NCBI GenBank assembly: GCA_024734495.1
Contig: JALMQS010000068.1
Span: 1,148,075 to 1,212,074, forward strand
Reading direction: 5' to 3'
DNA from: Forficula auricularia
Taxonomy: Eukaryota > Arthropoda > Insecta > Dermaptera > Forficulidae
Length of the DNA stretch: 64,000 bases
Under the pieces are notes generated by a model. That model was not told the DNA's origin and searched no databases. It saw only the letters and a program-made list of their open reading frames with translations. The translations under genes were made by a program, and so were the position numbers. Shown piece by piece: positions 1 to 9,275 of this stretch (positions within the stretch are counted from its first letter, which is position 1; each line of letters begins with the position of its first letter).

Positions 1-953
1 TAGCTGAAATTTGACCTATAAGTATCTATTAATAAATATTCTTTTCTGTATTCTAGCTCAAGACATTCGCTGGCATTAAAAAAATTTAAATCGCAGATGG
101 CATAAACCGAGTTTAAAAAAAAACAGGATTTAACCATTTCTTTCAAATTAACAAATTAATAGACTATGTAGATATGAGTTTATTGTAAATGTCAATAAAG
201 AGTAGTAACTAATCAAATAGAACTAAAGACAAGTTGGCAATCTTAATTTTTGGTGGTGGCAATCAATCAAGGGCCTAAAGTCTTGTAAAAAGGATTGGGG
301 GTGAGTTGTAGCCGGCGTCTGGCTGGCTGCTGTAAACGAGGGACGCGATTTATTAGGTTATGTGTGAGACCACAGCTAATTGGCTAAGGAGGGTGTTTCT
401 GGGGACACCAAATGGCTGCTTGGTAGGTGGTCTGGTCCCCCAACCAGAAACTCTCTAAATGTGTGTAAATGTGTTTCCTTGCGAACTGCGACACAGGATA
501 CTGGCCCCCGGAACATCCCCCATCCTGCTCTTTTTTAGCTGGGGGGTTACAAACCACCTCTTTCTCATTTCAACCCCAATCGCTTTTGTCCATCCACAAA
601 ACAGAGCCACTAGAACTAACTTACATCGGCTCTAGCTTAACAAGAAGTGATCTAGTTGGGACTTACTATCGTGGTTTTGAAATCAGATTTAAAAAAGTAT
701 CAGAGAAGAGTAACTTTATTTTCACTTACCGATTTCTATAGAAAGTGGAGAATATTATGATGGATGAACTAAAAGATTCCCACCTGTATTTTTTTATCTT
801 TGTGTTCTCATTTACGCATTTTAATAAGATATTTTCAAAATGTAGGCTATAGGTAGTTATACTAGACTGGTGTCTTTCAAAGCGGATTTCACAATCAATA
901 TGATTAAATGGTTATATATCGAACAGTATGCAAAGAAAATTCGATGGAATGGA
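1..953. other. AT-rich flank with one GC-balanced block
   Basis: No gene is supported here. The block from about 240 to 640 is clearly less AT-rich than its surroundings and is not visibly repetitive. It contains paired GGCTGGCTG-type words and a TTTATTAGG homeodomain-like word. The 90-codon frame at 469-741 has no recognisable domain and no splice or initiation context, so I do not call it. The block could be a conserved regulatory island; the rest is simple AT-rich DNA. Confidence 0.4.
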
Positions 954-1440
954 ATATTCCATTCCATCGGATTTAATAGATGACACCATCTTAAGATTTT
1001 CTTGTAAATTTGAATCTATTACCATCGGCAAATTAATATCTTTCATATTAAATTAGGAAAAGTCATTCCATTGCCATTCGAATTTTGAATCTCTTCAAAA
1101 TTCGAAACACTCAACGACCTTTATTTAAATTATATGGCATGGCTATATGTTTAAATTTAGAATCACTATATCGCATAATTTTACAAATTAAGATAACAAT
1201 CTTTGAGTAAAATATTTTAGGCGTGTACATACTGGGTCAGAGAGGTTCGCATCCCGCAGGTGAGCCAGATGGCCCGGATTGCTGTTACTGGCACTCGGGT
1301 TCGATTCCCGAGGGATGAAAAACAACCCCTCTGAAATATAATTAAAAATATTCCATTCCATCGGATTTAATAGATGACACCATCTTATGATTTTCTTCTA
1401 AATTTGAATCTATTACCATCGGCAAATTAATATCTTTCAT
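954..1440. repeat. 93-bp direct repeats flanking a SINE-like copy
   Basis: Positions 954-1046 and 1348-1440 are the same 93-bp sequence with only a few mismatches, starting ATATTCCATTCC and ending CTTTCAT. The 300 bp between them hold a small palindrome of AATTCGAA-type words near 1075-1105 and a tRNA-derived sequence. The right copy continues directly from the SINE-like tail, so the left copy may be a duplicated SINE flank or a second truncated copy. Confidence 0.75.
1225..1347 (+). mobile_element. tRNA-derived SINE-like copy (family S1)
   Basis: The Pol III B-box-like core is clear: CTCGG, GGTTCGATTCC and a closing CCGAG form a perfect TPsiC arm near 1293-1312. Downstream comes a tail (CCCCTCTGAA then AAAAATATTCC) that is shared with copies near 19.5 kb, 45.9 kb, 46.3 kb and 59.1 kb. 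The tRNA-like head plus shared AT-rich tail is SINE architecture. No canonical anticodon arm is present, so this is not a functional tRNA gene. Confidence 0.6.
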
Positions 1441-1552
1441 ATCTTTTTTATTCATAAAAACGACGTTTCGCAGGCTATTCCCTCCTTCTTCAGGGGTTTG
1501 AAAAGTCAGTGATGAAAATCCAGTGGTCGGTTTTATGAATAAAAAGATAATA
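1440..1552 (-). repeat. Inverted-end element with hammerhead-like core
   Basis: The ends are inverted: ATCTTTTTTATTCATAAAA on the left and TTTTATGAATAAAAAGAT on the right. Read on the minus strand, the middle contains CCTGAAGAAGG, a loop, then CCTGCGAAACGTCG. This matches the layout of a hammerhead ribozyme (core, stem II, GAAAC, short stem III, cleavage triplet), but the first core reads CTGAAGA instead of CTGATGA. It is probably a degenerate ribozyme of a Penelope-type or SINE-type repeat and is unlikely to cleave as written. Confidence 0.5.
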
Positions 1553-1559
1553 GTGTAAA

Positions 1560-1670
1560 TTATCTTCTCTTTTTTTGGACTGCCTCATCGATATCCACTT
1601 AATTTTCTTTACAATTTATTTAAACCGTCGTTTTGAAGGAACTACTCTCCTTCTTCAGGGTTCAAACGTG
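1560..1670 (-). repeat. Second hammerhead-like repeat copy, degenerate
   Basis: On the minus strand CCTGAAGAAGGAGAG is followed by a CCTTC stem return, AAAACGACGG and an AT-rich tail. It matches the neighbour at 1440-1552 in the ribozyme-like part, but GAAA has become AAAA. It is a decayed relative lying in the same orientation. Confidence 0.4.
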
Positions 1671-2472
1671 TCAATGCAGAATGCATGCAGTATTTTTCTT
1701 TCCTGCCTCCTCATTCTGTGCTCGTTGGCGTAGAGAAAATAGTTTAAACTTTCCATCATTATTAGAAATATTTATTTATCTTTTAAATAAAAATCAGTCA
1801 AACCTTTCGCCGATTCATTCCGACTTCATTAGCAATTTAGATTTTATTGATTTAAATGTCTTTATTTTTCTAACATGCCTACGAATCCTTAATTACCTCC
1901 CAGTAGATAAATGAAGTATTTTTATATATGTATTTTTTTTTATTTGCTCACTCTGTTTAAAAATGTCTGAAAAGTAAAGAAAATTTATTTTAAGCCCTGT
2001 TTTTTTCTGTCTATGTTCTGGTTTCTCTGTCTAGATTCTGTTCCCCAGATAACTCAACAACAGAAAGTCTTAGAAAGTTCTTTCTGGTGCCGAAATGTAT
2101 AATTTTCTAATGAAGAGAACTCCTTAGAAGGGTGAACCGCGGTTGGAATTAGGTGTACACGTTTTTGAAATTATGTGGAATTATTTTGGAAATCATTAGA
2201 TTATCTCTTGCCTTCTACTTGGAAATGAAATAGAAGTGGAAGTAGGTGAATACGATATTAGGTCTCGGTTCACCCCTCGGGTAGCTCTCTAGTTTTTTAA
2301 CTCAAAATTGCAGAAAATATTATTTATCATTTTTTCTCAGGATAATTAGAATAAAAAATAAATTTCTAATAGCTTATTTTATTTAAATTTATTGCTAGAG
2401 CCGCTCTAACTGGCTAGCATACCGAGTCTTGAGAAGTTTTAACTTTTTCCCTGCATTTAAATTCATAAATGA
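1671..2472. other. AT-rich spacer; weak foldback
   Basis: No coding signal. GGGTGAACCG near 2128 and CGGTTCACCC near 2266 are inverted, with imperfect matching inside, so 2125-2282 may be a small foldback MITE. The rest is AT-rich and unrecognised. Confidence 0.35.
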
Positions 2473-2721
2473 CTAGCCTTCGGCCCGGCGTCACCTAACC
2501 CCTGACGGGGAGGGTCTCCCCAGAGAGGCGCTGGCGTTGTTTCCCTCAAAAAATATTTTTCACGTGCCACGGGTGTGATATCTATAAAAACACTACTATA
2601 TAAAAATACTCCTGTATTTGAATTGAATGTTGTGTGAAAATTTCAAAGAAATCGGTGAAGAACTTTTGGAGATCCTTCAACGTATCACTTAAGCGTAACA
2701 GTACATTTTTATTTATATAGA
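2473..2721 (-). mobile_element. Non-autonomous Helitron-like element, 249 bp
   Basis: On the minus strand the element starts TCTATATAAATAAAAATG directly after an A and ends GCCGAAGGCTAG directly before a T. That is the 5'-TC, 3'-CTRR and A|T insertion pattern of Helitrons. A GC-rich hairpin-forming block (GACGCCGGGCCGAAGG) lies just inside the 3' end. The same 3' end is present at 4517 and a related one at 57721. There are no Rep/helicase reading frames, so it is non-autonomous. The hairpin sits closer to the end than in textbook Helitrons, so a Helentron-like relative is possible. Confidence 0.7.
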
Positions 2722-3518
2722 TGGGACATCATCTTATATATTTGATAACCCTAGTAAATTTTCATTTTAGATTGAAATTGTATGGTAAATCAAATTAATC
2801 TGTTTAAAAATCACTCCAGATTTTATAAAATATCATATGGACTGTTTTACTTTAATTATTTTAGAGTTAGGACTATTTTTTCACCTTCAGTCGCTTCTAT
2901 TTGTATTTCTTTTAAATTCTCTTTCATCAAGCCCTGCTGGAAATAATAATAATGTCGGCTCAATCCAAGATTAATTATTTAGTTGATGGTTTTTCCATCT
3001 GATGATTAGAGACTTTTTGATTCCCTTATTAAAGAGATAATAAAAACAATGAGTAATCATTTTTGTTAAGAGAATACGGGGGAAGTGGGGTTAGGGTGAA
3101 GTGAAAAAAAAGATAAAAAATAATGAACCGAGACCAACACGGCGGTTAATTGGTCGATATTAGAGCCCTGAAGAAGCATTAGCATTTCCAAATTGAAACA
3201 TCAACGCATCACCTTGCTTCGCTAGTCTAGTGATTAAATAAAATTTCAGGCGCCGCTTTGATCATAATATAAAATTAATGCCTTTTAGTCTATTATAAAT
3301 AAGAACAGTATAAAAAAATCTTAAACAATACATTAGATAATTTTTTCTCATTAAAAGGTATACATTTAATGACCCTACTACATAGGATTCTTCTGAAAAT
3401 TGCTGGTTTTAATTTAACTCAATTTAAAGAAATTTCTTTTAAATATATGAATTTAGTAATCTTCTGTGAAATGTGTTCAAAGTGAAAATTAGAGGAAAAA
3501 GTGGAGTCTTTTTCAAAA
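2722..3518. other. AT-rich spacer with a ribozyme-like scrap
   Basis: Mostly simple AT-rich DNA. Near 3168-3205 the plus strand has CCCTGAAGAAGC followed about 20 bases later by GAAACATC, which recalls the degenerate hammerhead repeats at 1.5 kb but has a poor stem II. Nothing else is supported. Confidence 0.35.
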
Positions 3519-3690
3519 AGAGAATTCAATGAGGTTGTTCTCTGCTTGACGCAAATAAACATTGTTTGATATGTGGCTAGCTGGCTATAACAACAAAACG
3601 AATTTTTCTATATACAATCAGTATTTGAACTCATGAGAAATAACAGATAAAATATTTATAATTAAAAAACTGATAGTGAGGGCCAAACTT
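3519..3690 (+). repeat. Family-B foldback fragment
   Basis: Begins with the family-B end (AATGAGGTTGTTCTCTGCTTG, then CAAATAAACAT) and continues into a body with ACAAAACGAATTT and CATGAGAAATAACAG. The same body occurs in opposite orientation near 36035-36115 inside the 35.6-kb foldback. It is a partial copy. Confidence 0.6.
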
Positions 3691-3731
3691 TCAAAACTAT
3701 ATTCTCAAACAAATAAATTAAATATATTATA

Positions 3732-4517
3732 TCTATATAAATAAAAATATACTGTTACGATTTGAATTAAGTGATACGTTGAAGGATCTCCGAAAGTTCT
3801 TCACCGATTTCTTGCAGAAATTTTCACACATCATTCCATTCAAGCTACACGAGATGTTTTTATATATAGTTGTTTTTATAGAGTCTATCACACCTTGTAG
3901 CATGTAAAAAATATTTTTTCCGAGGAAACAACGCCAGCTCCTCTCTGTGAGGTAAAAGCAAACAAACAAGATGGCCGATAATAGCTTTTTGGAAATCTTT
4001 CAACTGTCAATATTATTTTTGGTTAAGGGAACAATTTTGACAAGTAATATATAATTCATTTACTGATTTAATACCTATTCTATAATTATTTGCATTTTCA
4101 TTTTATTTTAAAAACTATTATTATTTTTTAAATATATTTAAATTTTTGACCAAATCAATTTTGACAAGTAAGCAATATATAATCATTTATTATTTTTTTT
4201 AATATATTGTTTTATTCTTATTTTATTAAAAGAATGCTCTTCTTCGTCTCCCATTAAATACTACATATATATTATTTAATTATTTTACTTAATTAATTAT
4301 AAACCTGGTCCAAAATTTAGATATGCCAATCGGAGCACCAAACAGACATATGTTGCGAATATAGTTTCGATACGTCCAGTGGTTTAGACGTGAAGCATAA
4401 GAGTTAGTCACAGCGTGGTCGGGTCAGCTATTATCTATATAAATTTAAACCATAAAACGAGACGCTCCCCGCCAGGGGTCAGGCGACGCCGGGGCGAAGG
4501 CCCGGTGCGTCAGCTAG
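3732..4517 (+). mobile_element. Helitron-like element or composite
   Basis: The sequence starts TCTATATAAATAAAAATA after an A. Its first about 230 bp matches the 249-bp element at 2473-2721, then diverges after CTCCTCTCTGTGAGG. It ends at 4517 with the shared 3' hairpin and CTAG before a T. It may be a single 786-bp element with an unrelated interior, or a 3'-truncated copy followed by the separate unit at 4434-4517. The interior (CCAGTGGTTTAGACGTGAAG near 4377) resembles subterminal sequence of insect repeats. Confidence 0.55.
4434..4517 (+). mobile_element. 84-bp minimal Helitron-like unit
   Basis: Starts TCTATATAAATTTAAACC after an A and ends GCGTCAGCTAG before a T, so both termini and the A|T target are present in 84 bp. 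The 3' end folds well: GACGC pairs with GCGTC, and inside that CCGGG pairs with CCCGG around a GCGAAGG loop. It is either a maximally deleted derivative or the 3' half of the 3732-4517 element with a chance inner start. Confidence 0.6.
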
Positions 4518-4544
4518 TATTATATATATTTACTATAATCTATA

Positions 4545-4620
4545 AACAATCTCACTGATTTCTCTTTATGAATCCACAACTCTCCTACTCTCGTTAAAAC
4601 AATTTTCTTCTCAATTGAAT
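4545..4620 (-). repeat. Family-B end fragment
   Basis: CTCACTGATTTCTCTTTATG, then AACTCTCCTACTCTCG, is the inverted form of the family-B terminus also seen at 36135-36190. Only the end remains. Confidence 0.5.
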
Positions 4621-6115
4621 CTTTTTCAATTTTTTCTTTAATACGTTTTGAAATCTCTGAAACATGGGGAAAAAGTCATACCAAATGTCTTAATCTTGCG
4701 AAAAGTTTAAAAAAAATGTACTTTTTCATTCAATGAATTTGCTTGAATACTAAAGATTTTCCATTTTGTTTCAGGTCTCTCAAATTACCGCGTTCGAAAG
4801 GTACTGCAATATCACAGGTAAATAACCAGTGTATTTTCTTTTTTTTTTATTAGTTTATCATTTTTAGGAAGTGCTTTATTGAAATTTTATTTTTCTTTCC
4901 ATAAACTTGTTTAAGAGAATTTATTTAAAAGTTTACTATAAATACTCAAAAGCAGAGTGGACCAACCCACAAATCACATTTTCGCTGATAAACCTCTATA
5001 ATCAAGTAGGTTTTTGATAAAACTAAATAGAAAGAGTGGTCCAAATTTAGTTTTTAAACGTCCTTCTAGATTACAGCACAGGTACCACATTTGCCTCGAA
5101 CCTTTACCTCTATTTTGCTGGATTTCTCATAAAAAACCAAAAGTGGGATGGTCTACTCTGCTTTTGAGCGCCTCATATGATGATCTTTTTTATAATACTT
5201 ATATGATGATGATAGCAACACGATATACTTAATGATTAATAGTAGTTGATATAAAGAATGAAATTAGACTCAAGTGTAGAGCAAAAAATTGCAACTATCA
5301 AATTTCCAGCTTGAATGAATAAGAATGAGCGATTTTAATATATTTCTATATTTAAATAAGGAAAATATTTTATAGATGAATTTTTAGAAAATCCAACCAG
5401 ATTAAAAAAAATCAATTAAGTTTACCCCCTATCCCTATATTTCTTCAGCTTCTTTTTCGACTACTCAGTCCGGTGTATCGCTTCTATGTTATTTGATATA
5501 TTTATTTATCCTCCTAGAGTGTTAAGTTACAGACAGAAGTGACAAAATGCCATCTGAGAACACCAACCGACCACTTGTCCCTAAAAGAAAAATGGTTGTT
5601 GTTTTTGTTGTTGTTGTTCATGTTGATGGGTTGATGATGTTTGTGCCACTGCTGATGCTGCTTTTTTCGCTATTATTATTTTTTTTTAATTTTTAGTTTA
5701 ATCCCTGAAGAATGTTATCTGATTATTATAGAACAAGAATTTTACATTAGATATTAGAAATACATATTTTCCCACAGTTTTAGAAAAAATATTTACAATA
5801 AAAACAAAAAGAGAATAAGAAGTATGTCCCATTCAGCAGCTCGTCCGTAGATTATGTCAATTCACCTTTTCCTTTCATGTTAGATAGCTACTTAACTTTT
5901 GAATATTCAAAATTATCAATAAGCATTTCGTTGAGATCCTCCGAGGCCCCATTGGCAACACGATTGCAGATCGAAAATAAACAGGTCTAACTCCTAACGG
6001 TGGGATCGCAGTAAATTAACTATAGTCATTTTACTGCTGGCTTTCTATGGCTAACTTAAAAGTGTTAAGTTTCTTATTCAGAGATGTAACCTAGCCACCC
6101 ACTCTGAAAAATTAC
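4621..6115. other. AT-rich spacer with TTG microsatellite
   Basis: No gene or element is recognised. A short TTG-repeat tract lies near 5597-5625, and AT-rich DNA makes up the rest. The 72-codon frame at 5014-5232 has no domain and looks like chance. Confidence 0.4.
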
Positions 6116-6372
6116 ATATCGTCGCTGATCTTACAAAACCTCGTAAGTCCTAAATTCATTGTTTGCCAGAAAATAAGAAAAACTATTTTAAACAACAATA
6201 CATACAAATATGATGCAATATTATTATTTGTCCGTAGAGCGAAATTAAATTAGAATAGAATAATAAAGTTTCAATAGACAGATGCGCCGTGAAAAGTTGG
6301 TCGGTATAAACGTATAATACGTATTTGACCAAAAATCGGACTTAGGAGGTTTTGTAAGATCAGCGACGATAT
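6116..6372. mobile_element. TIR MITE, 257 bp
   Basis: The 35-bp inverted ends at 6116-6150 and 6338-6372 match with one mismatch: ATATCGTCGCTGATC on the left and GATCAGCGACGATAT on the right, extending inward through AAAACCTC. The interior is non-coding. A target duplication is not clear. The superfamily is not assignable from the termini. Confidence 0.75.
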
Positions 6373-7328
6373 ACAGGAGACGCCGAATTAATTATACTAA
6401 AAAAATCCCGAAACTATACAAACAGTTCTGCGGCAGGCTTTTATTCGAATGTAGGTACTATTCATTTTAGTAAAATGTATGAGTTAAAAAATCGAGCCAC
6501 TTTATTATTATTATTATGTCTAAGAATTATGTGTGACTTCAATTTCAAAAATCTTTGAAACTCTTTTAAAATATTTACTCTTTTAGAACTATGGGCAAAG
6601 TGTGAATAAATAAATGTCTCTCATCAAAATTTAAACACTTTGGTAGTTTTTGACACGCATATGAAGAACATAATATAATATATTGAAAGAATGGGATGTG
6701 CAACCTACAACAATTATATGTGGTTGTTCTTTTAACAAAATACTTTGAACTCCATTTAATTGTTCCATCATAGTCGTACAATTATCTGCAGCAAATCCAG
6801 TTAATTTTTCTAAATTAACTCACACAGAAACTAAATAACCTCTTAAAGAAACTTCATAAATACCCTTTATACTTTATATTAATATTTTGAAGCTAATATT
6901 TTTTAGGACTGTAATGTATCATAAATGTCCGACCTTTGAGATATTTTATGGAATGTACTAGAAATTAAATTATTTTATTACTATTATACTTTTCCAAGGA
7001 AACATGTACTGTAAACAATATATATTTGTACTGTAACGGCAGCATTGTATATAATCTATTTTAAAAAGCCGATTTTTGGAACATTAGTTTCTTTAAGGAC
7101 ATGTCACAAGATAAACTCTTGGTGGGCAAACCCTGCAGGTTTGCCCACCAAGAGTTTATCTTGACTTTGGGTCAACTTTGTCTTAGCTTAGACTAAAATA
7201 CCTATCAGATTGCGACTATTAGGGCCCTTATTTTAGGTGATTGTACACTTATCTGATGGTTAGCTGATAATTTAATCAAAGTTGAACAAACGCATACTAA
7301 GACAAATGGTCCATGTAGGCGACTCTAA
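6373..7328. other. Spacer with perfect 26-bp-arm palindrome
   Basis: AT-rich spacer. At 7107-7163, arms of 26 bp (CAAGATAAACTCTTGG, then TGGGCAAACC) are perfect inverted copies around a 5-base CTGCA spacer. The flanks (near 7165-7320) have further AAAGTTGAAC and GTTCAACTTT-type inverted words, so the palindrome may be the core of a larger decayed foldback. The 68-codon frame at 6575-6781 is not supported. Confidence 0.55.
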
Positions 7329-7533
7329 GGGCCAGTTGTATATCGGTTTGTAAAGTCTTTGTTAAGTTGACAAACGGTCAAACCTTAGTATTTACATCGT
7401 GCTCGGCCAGATGGCCAATCAGATGAAAGTGTATGTCATCTGATTGACCATCCGGCCAGGCATGAGTTGAATACGAAGGTTTGACCGTTTGTCAACTAAA
7501 TAAAGACTTTACAAACCGACATACAACTGGCCC
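7329..7533. mobile_element. PIF/Harbinger-type foldback MITE, 205 bp
   Basis: The element begins GGGCCAGTTGTATATCGG and ends CCGACATACAACTGGCCC, and both sides are flanked by TAA (7326-7328 and 7534-7536). The inverted arms run about 95 bp each, almost to the centre. GGGCC termini with a TAA target duplication are typical of PIF/Harbinger MITEs. No coding sequence remains. Confidence 0.75.
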
Positions 7534-8949
7534 TAATTATAACACACGATTTTTCTACTCCTATTAACAAACTTTAAAACTCGTTTTATTTATTATATTA
7601 TTTTTTTTGTATAGGTGCCTTTTGGTAACTTGAAATTATTTTTCACTAAGCTTTATTATTTTTTCAGTTCATTTCGATTGTAGAATGGAATTATAATACA
7701 TATATTAATAGAATAGGTCTAGCTTTGATTATATAATTTCGCAAGAATCAATTGTAATAGACATCAAGACGGACAATTTTTGACATGGTAGAACCATATA
7801 ATTATTTATAATATTCATTTATCCTGTTTCCTGAGAGGATAACAAATATGTCACTTTTTTTCTGACTCGGGTGTATCGATATTTCATGAATTCATCCCCA
7901 TTTTTTCCCTCAATTGATGGATCTTTATAATAGATGTGATTTTTTTTGAAGGGTATTCTTGATGGGAAACCCTTCTAATCAAATGTTATCCCCGGTATGT
8001 TTTTTTTTTGGTCAAACACAAATCAGAATCGAGGTAGAATTTCCAAAAATACGTTAAAATAATAATATTGTTTTAGAGGAAGAGAAGGAGGGGTAGGTGT
8101 AGAGGGGGTGAAGTCACTTAGGTCCTCCATCAGTGTCAATGTCAGGGTAACCAAAAATGCGATTCGGGATAATTGTATCAAGTGTGATTTACCCGGGCAG
8201 AGATCACAAATCAAATTCAATCTCTGTGAATGATTAACAGTCAAAAGTACAGTTCTAAAAACAACCCTCCACCCAAAAAAACTTGGAAATTATTGAATTT
8301 CGTTTTTCATAAATATAAATAAACTGGATTGATTACTCACCACACGTCTTTCTCTTTTCTCGTTTTTGTTTTTGTTTTATAAAAAAATCAAAATTAAAAT
8401 TGAAAAATTTTATTAAAAATTAATGAAAATATTTTTCACTCCAGAAATATATTGTACTATTTGTTCTTTTCTTATTTTAAAGTTCAATTTTAGTTACATA
8501 TAAAATAGTAAACAGTTTAATATAAAATCTACGAGTATTTTCCATAATAATATATATATTTATTTTTTTTTTATTTATTTAATGTCACCGGAAACAAAGC
8601 CCATTTAGACAGCACACAAGTAAAGTGTTAGTAGGGTTAGTGAGGGAGCCCAGATTAATTTGGGGAAATATAATAGAATTTAGACCTTCTAATTATTTAT
8701 ATGTTCAGTTGATGTTGAGTCATTTTTTTTAAGCGATATATACGAATAGTGATCTTTATGCACTGGATTATACGTATATTTATTTGATCTTGGGGATTAA
8801 TTACTTTTTTCTACTTTTCCTTTTGCATTAAATTAGAAACCTTGATTTTGCGTCCCTCTTCATCTTAATTCACTCAAAGGGACTAAAATACCCTTGAGAT
8901 AATTTGCCAAATACACATATACACTGGAAAATGTGTGTATTAGTGTAAT
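7534..8949. other. AT-rich spacer
   Basis: I see no gene, repeat family or RNA here. The 8020-8250 block is somewhat GC-richer; its 73-codon minus frame has no recognisable domain. Confidence 0.4.
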
Positions 8950-9275
8950 TGCGTTAAACTGATTGAGTAGCCTTGGCCAGATCATGAATCTGACCGTCTG
9001 TGCTCAAGTTCGAGCCTGGAGGGTTGATTCGAGGGTGGGCTAATCCTGAGACTGTGATTGGACCAAGACTGCGGACAACACCCCCACACCGAGAACAGTC
9101 TGGTCAAGCGGCGCATATGCGACCAAGGAGGGTTTGCTCATAGGGCGGATTTCTCCCTCTCTTTCTCTCTATAGACTTATATCCTACTACTACACTTGCC
9201 GCTAAACGACCTCTATCTCGCTCCATCTCTTGATCCGACTTTTATTAACTTTTTATGGCGCCGCATCATCTGAAT
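8950..9275 (+). mobile_element. tRNA-derived SINE-like copy (family S2)
   Basis: GAGTAGCCTTGGCCAGA resembles a Pol III A box. CTCAAGTTCGAGCCTGG about 45 bases later resembles a B box. A GC-rich body and a CT-rich tract (CCCTCTCTTTCTCTCT near 9161) follow. A related arrangement, including the CTCTCTCTCTATCCCTC tract, is found at 46870-47170. No tRNA anticodon arm is preserved. Confidence 0.5.
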
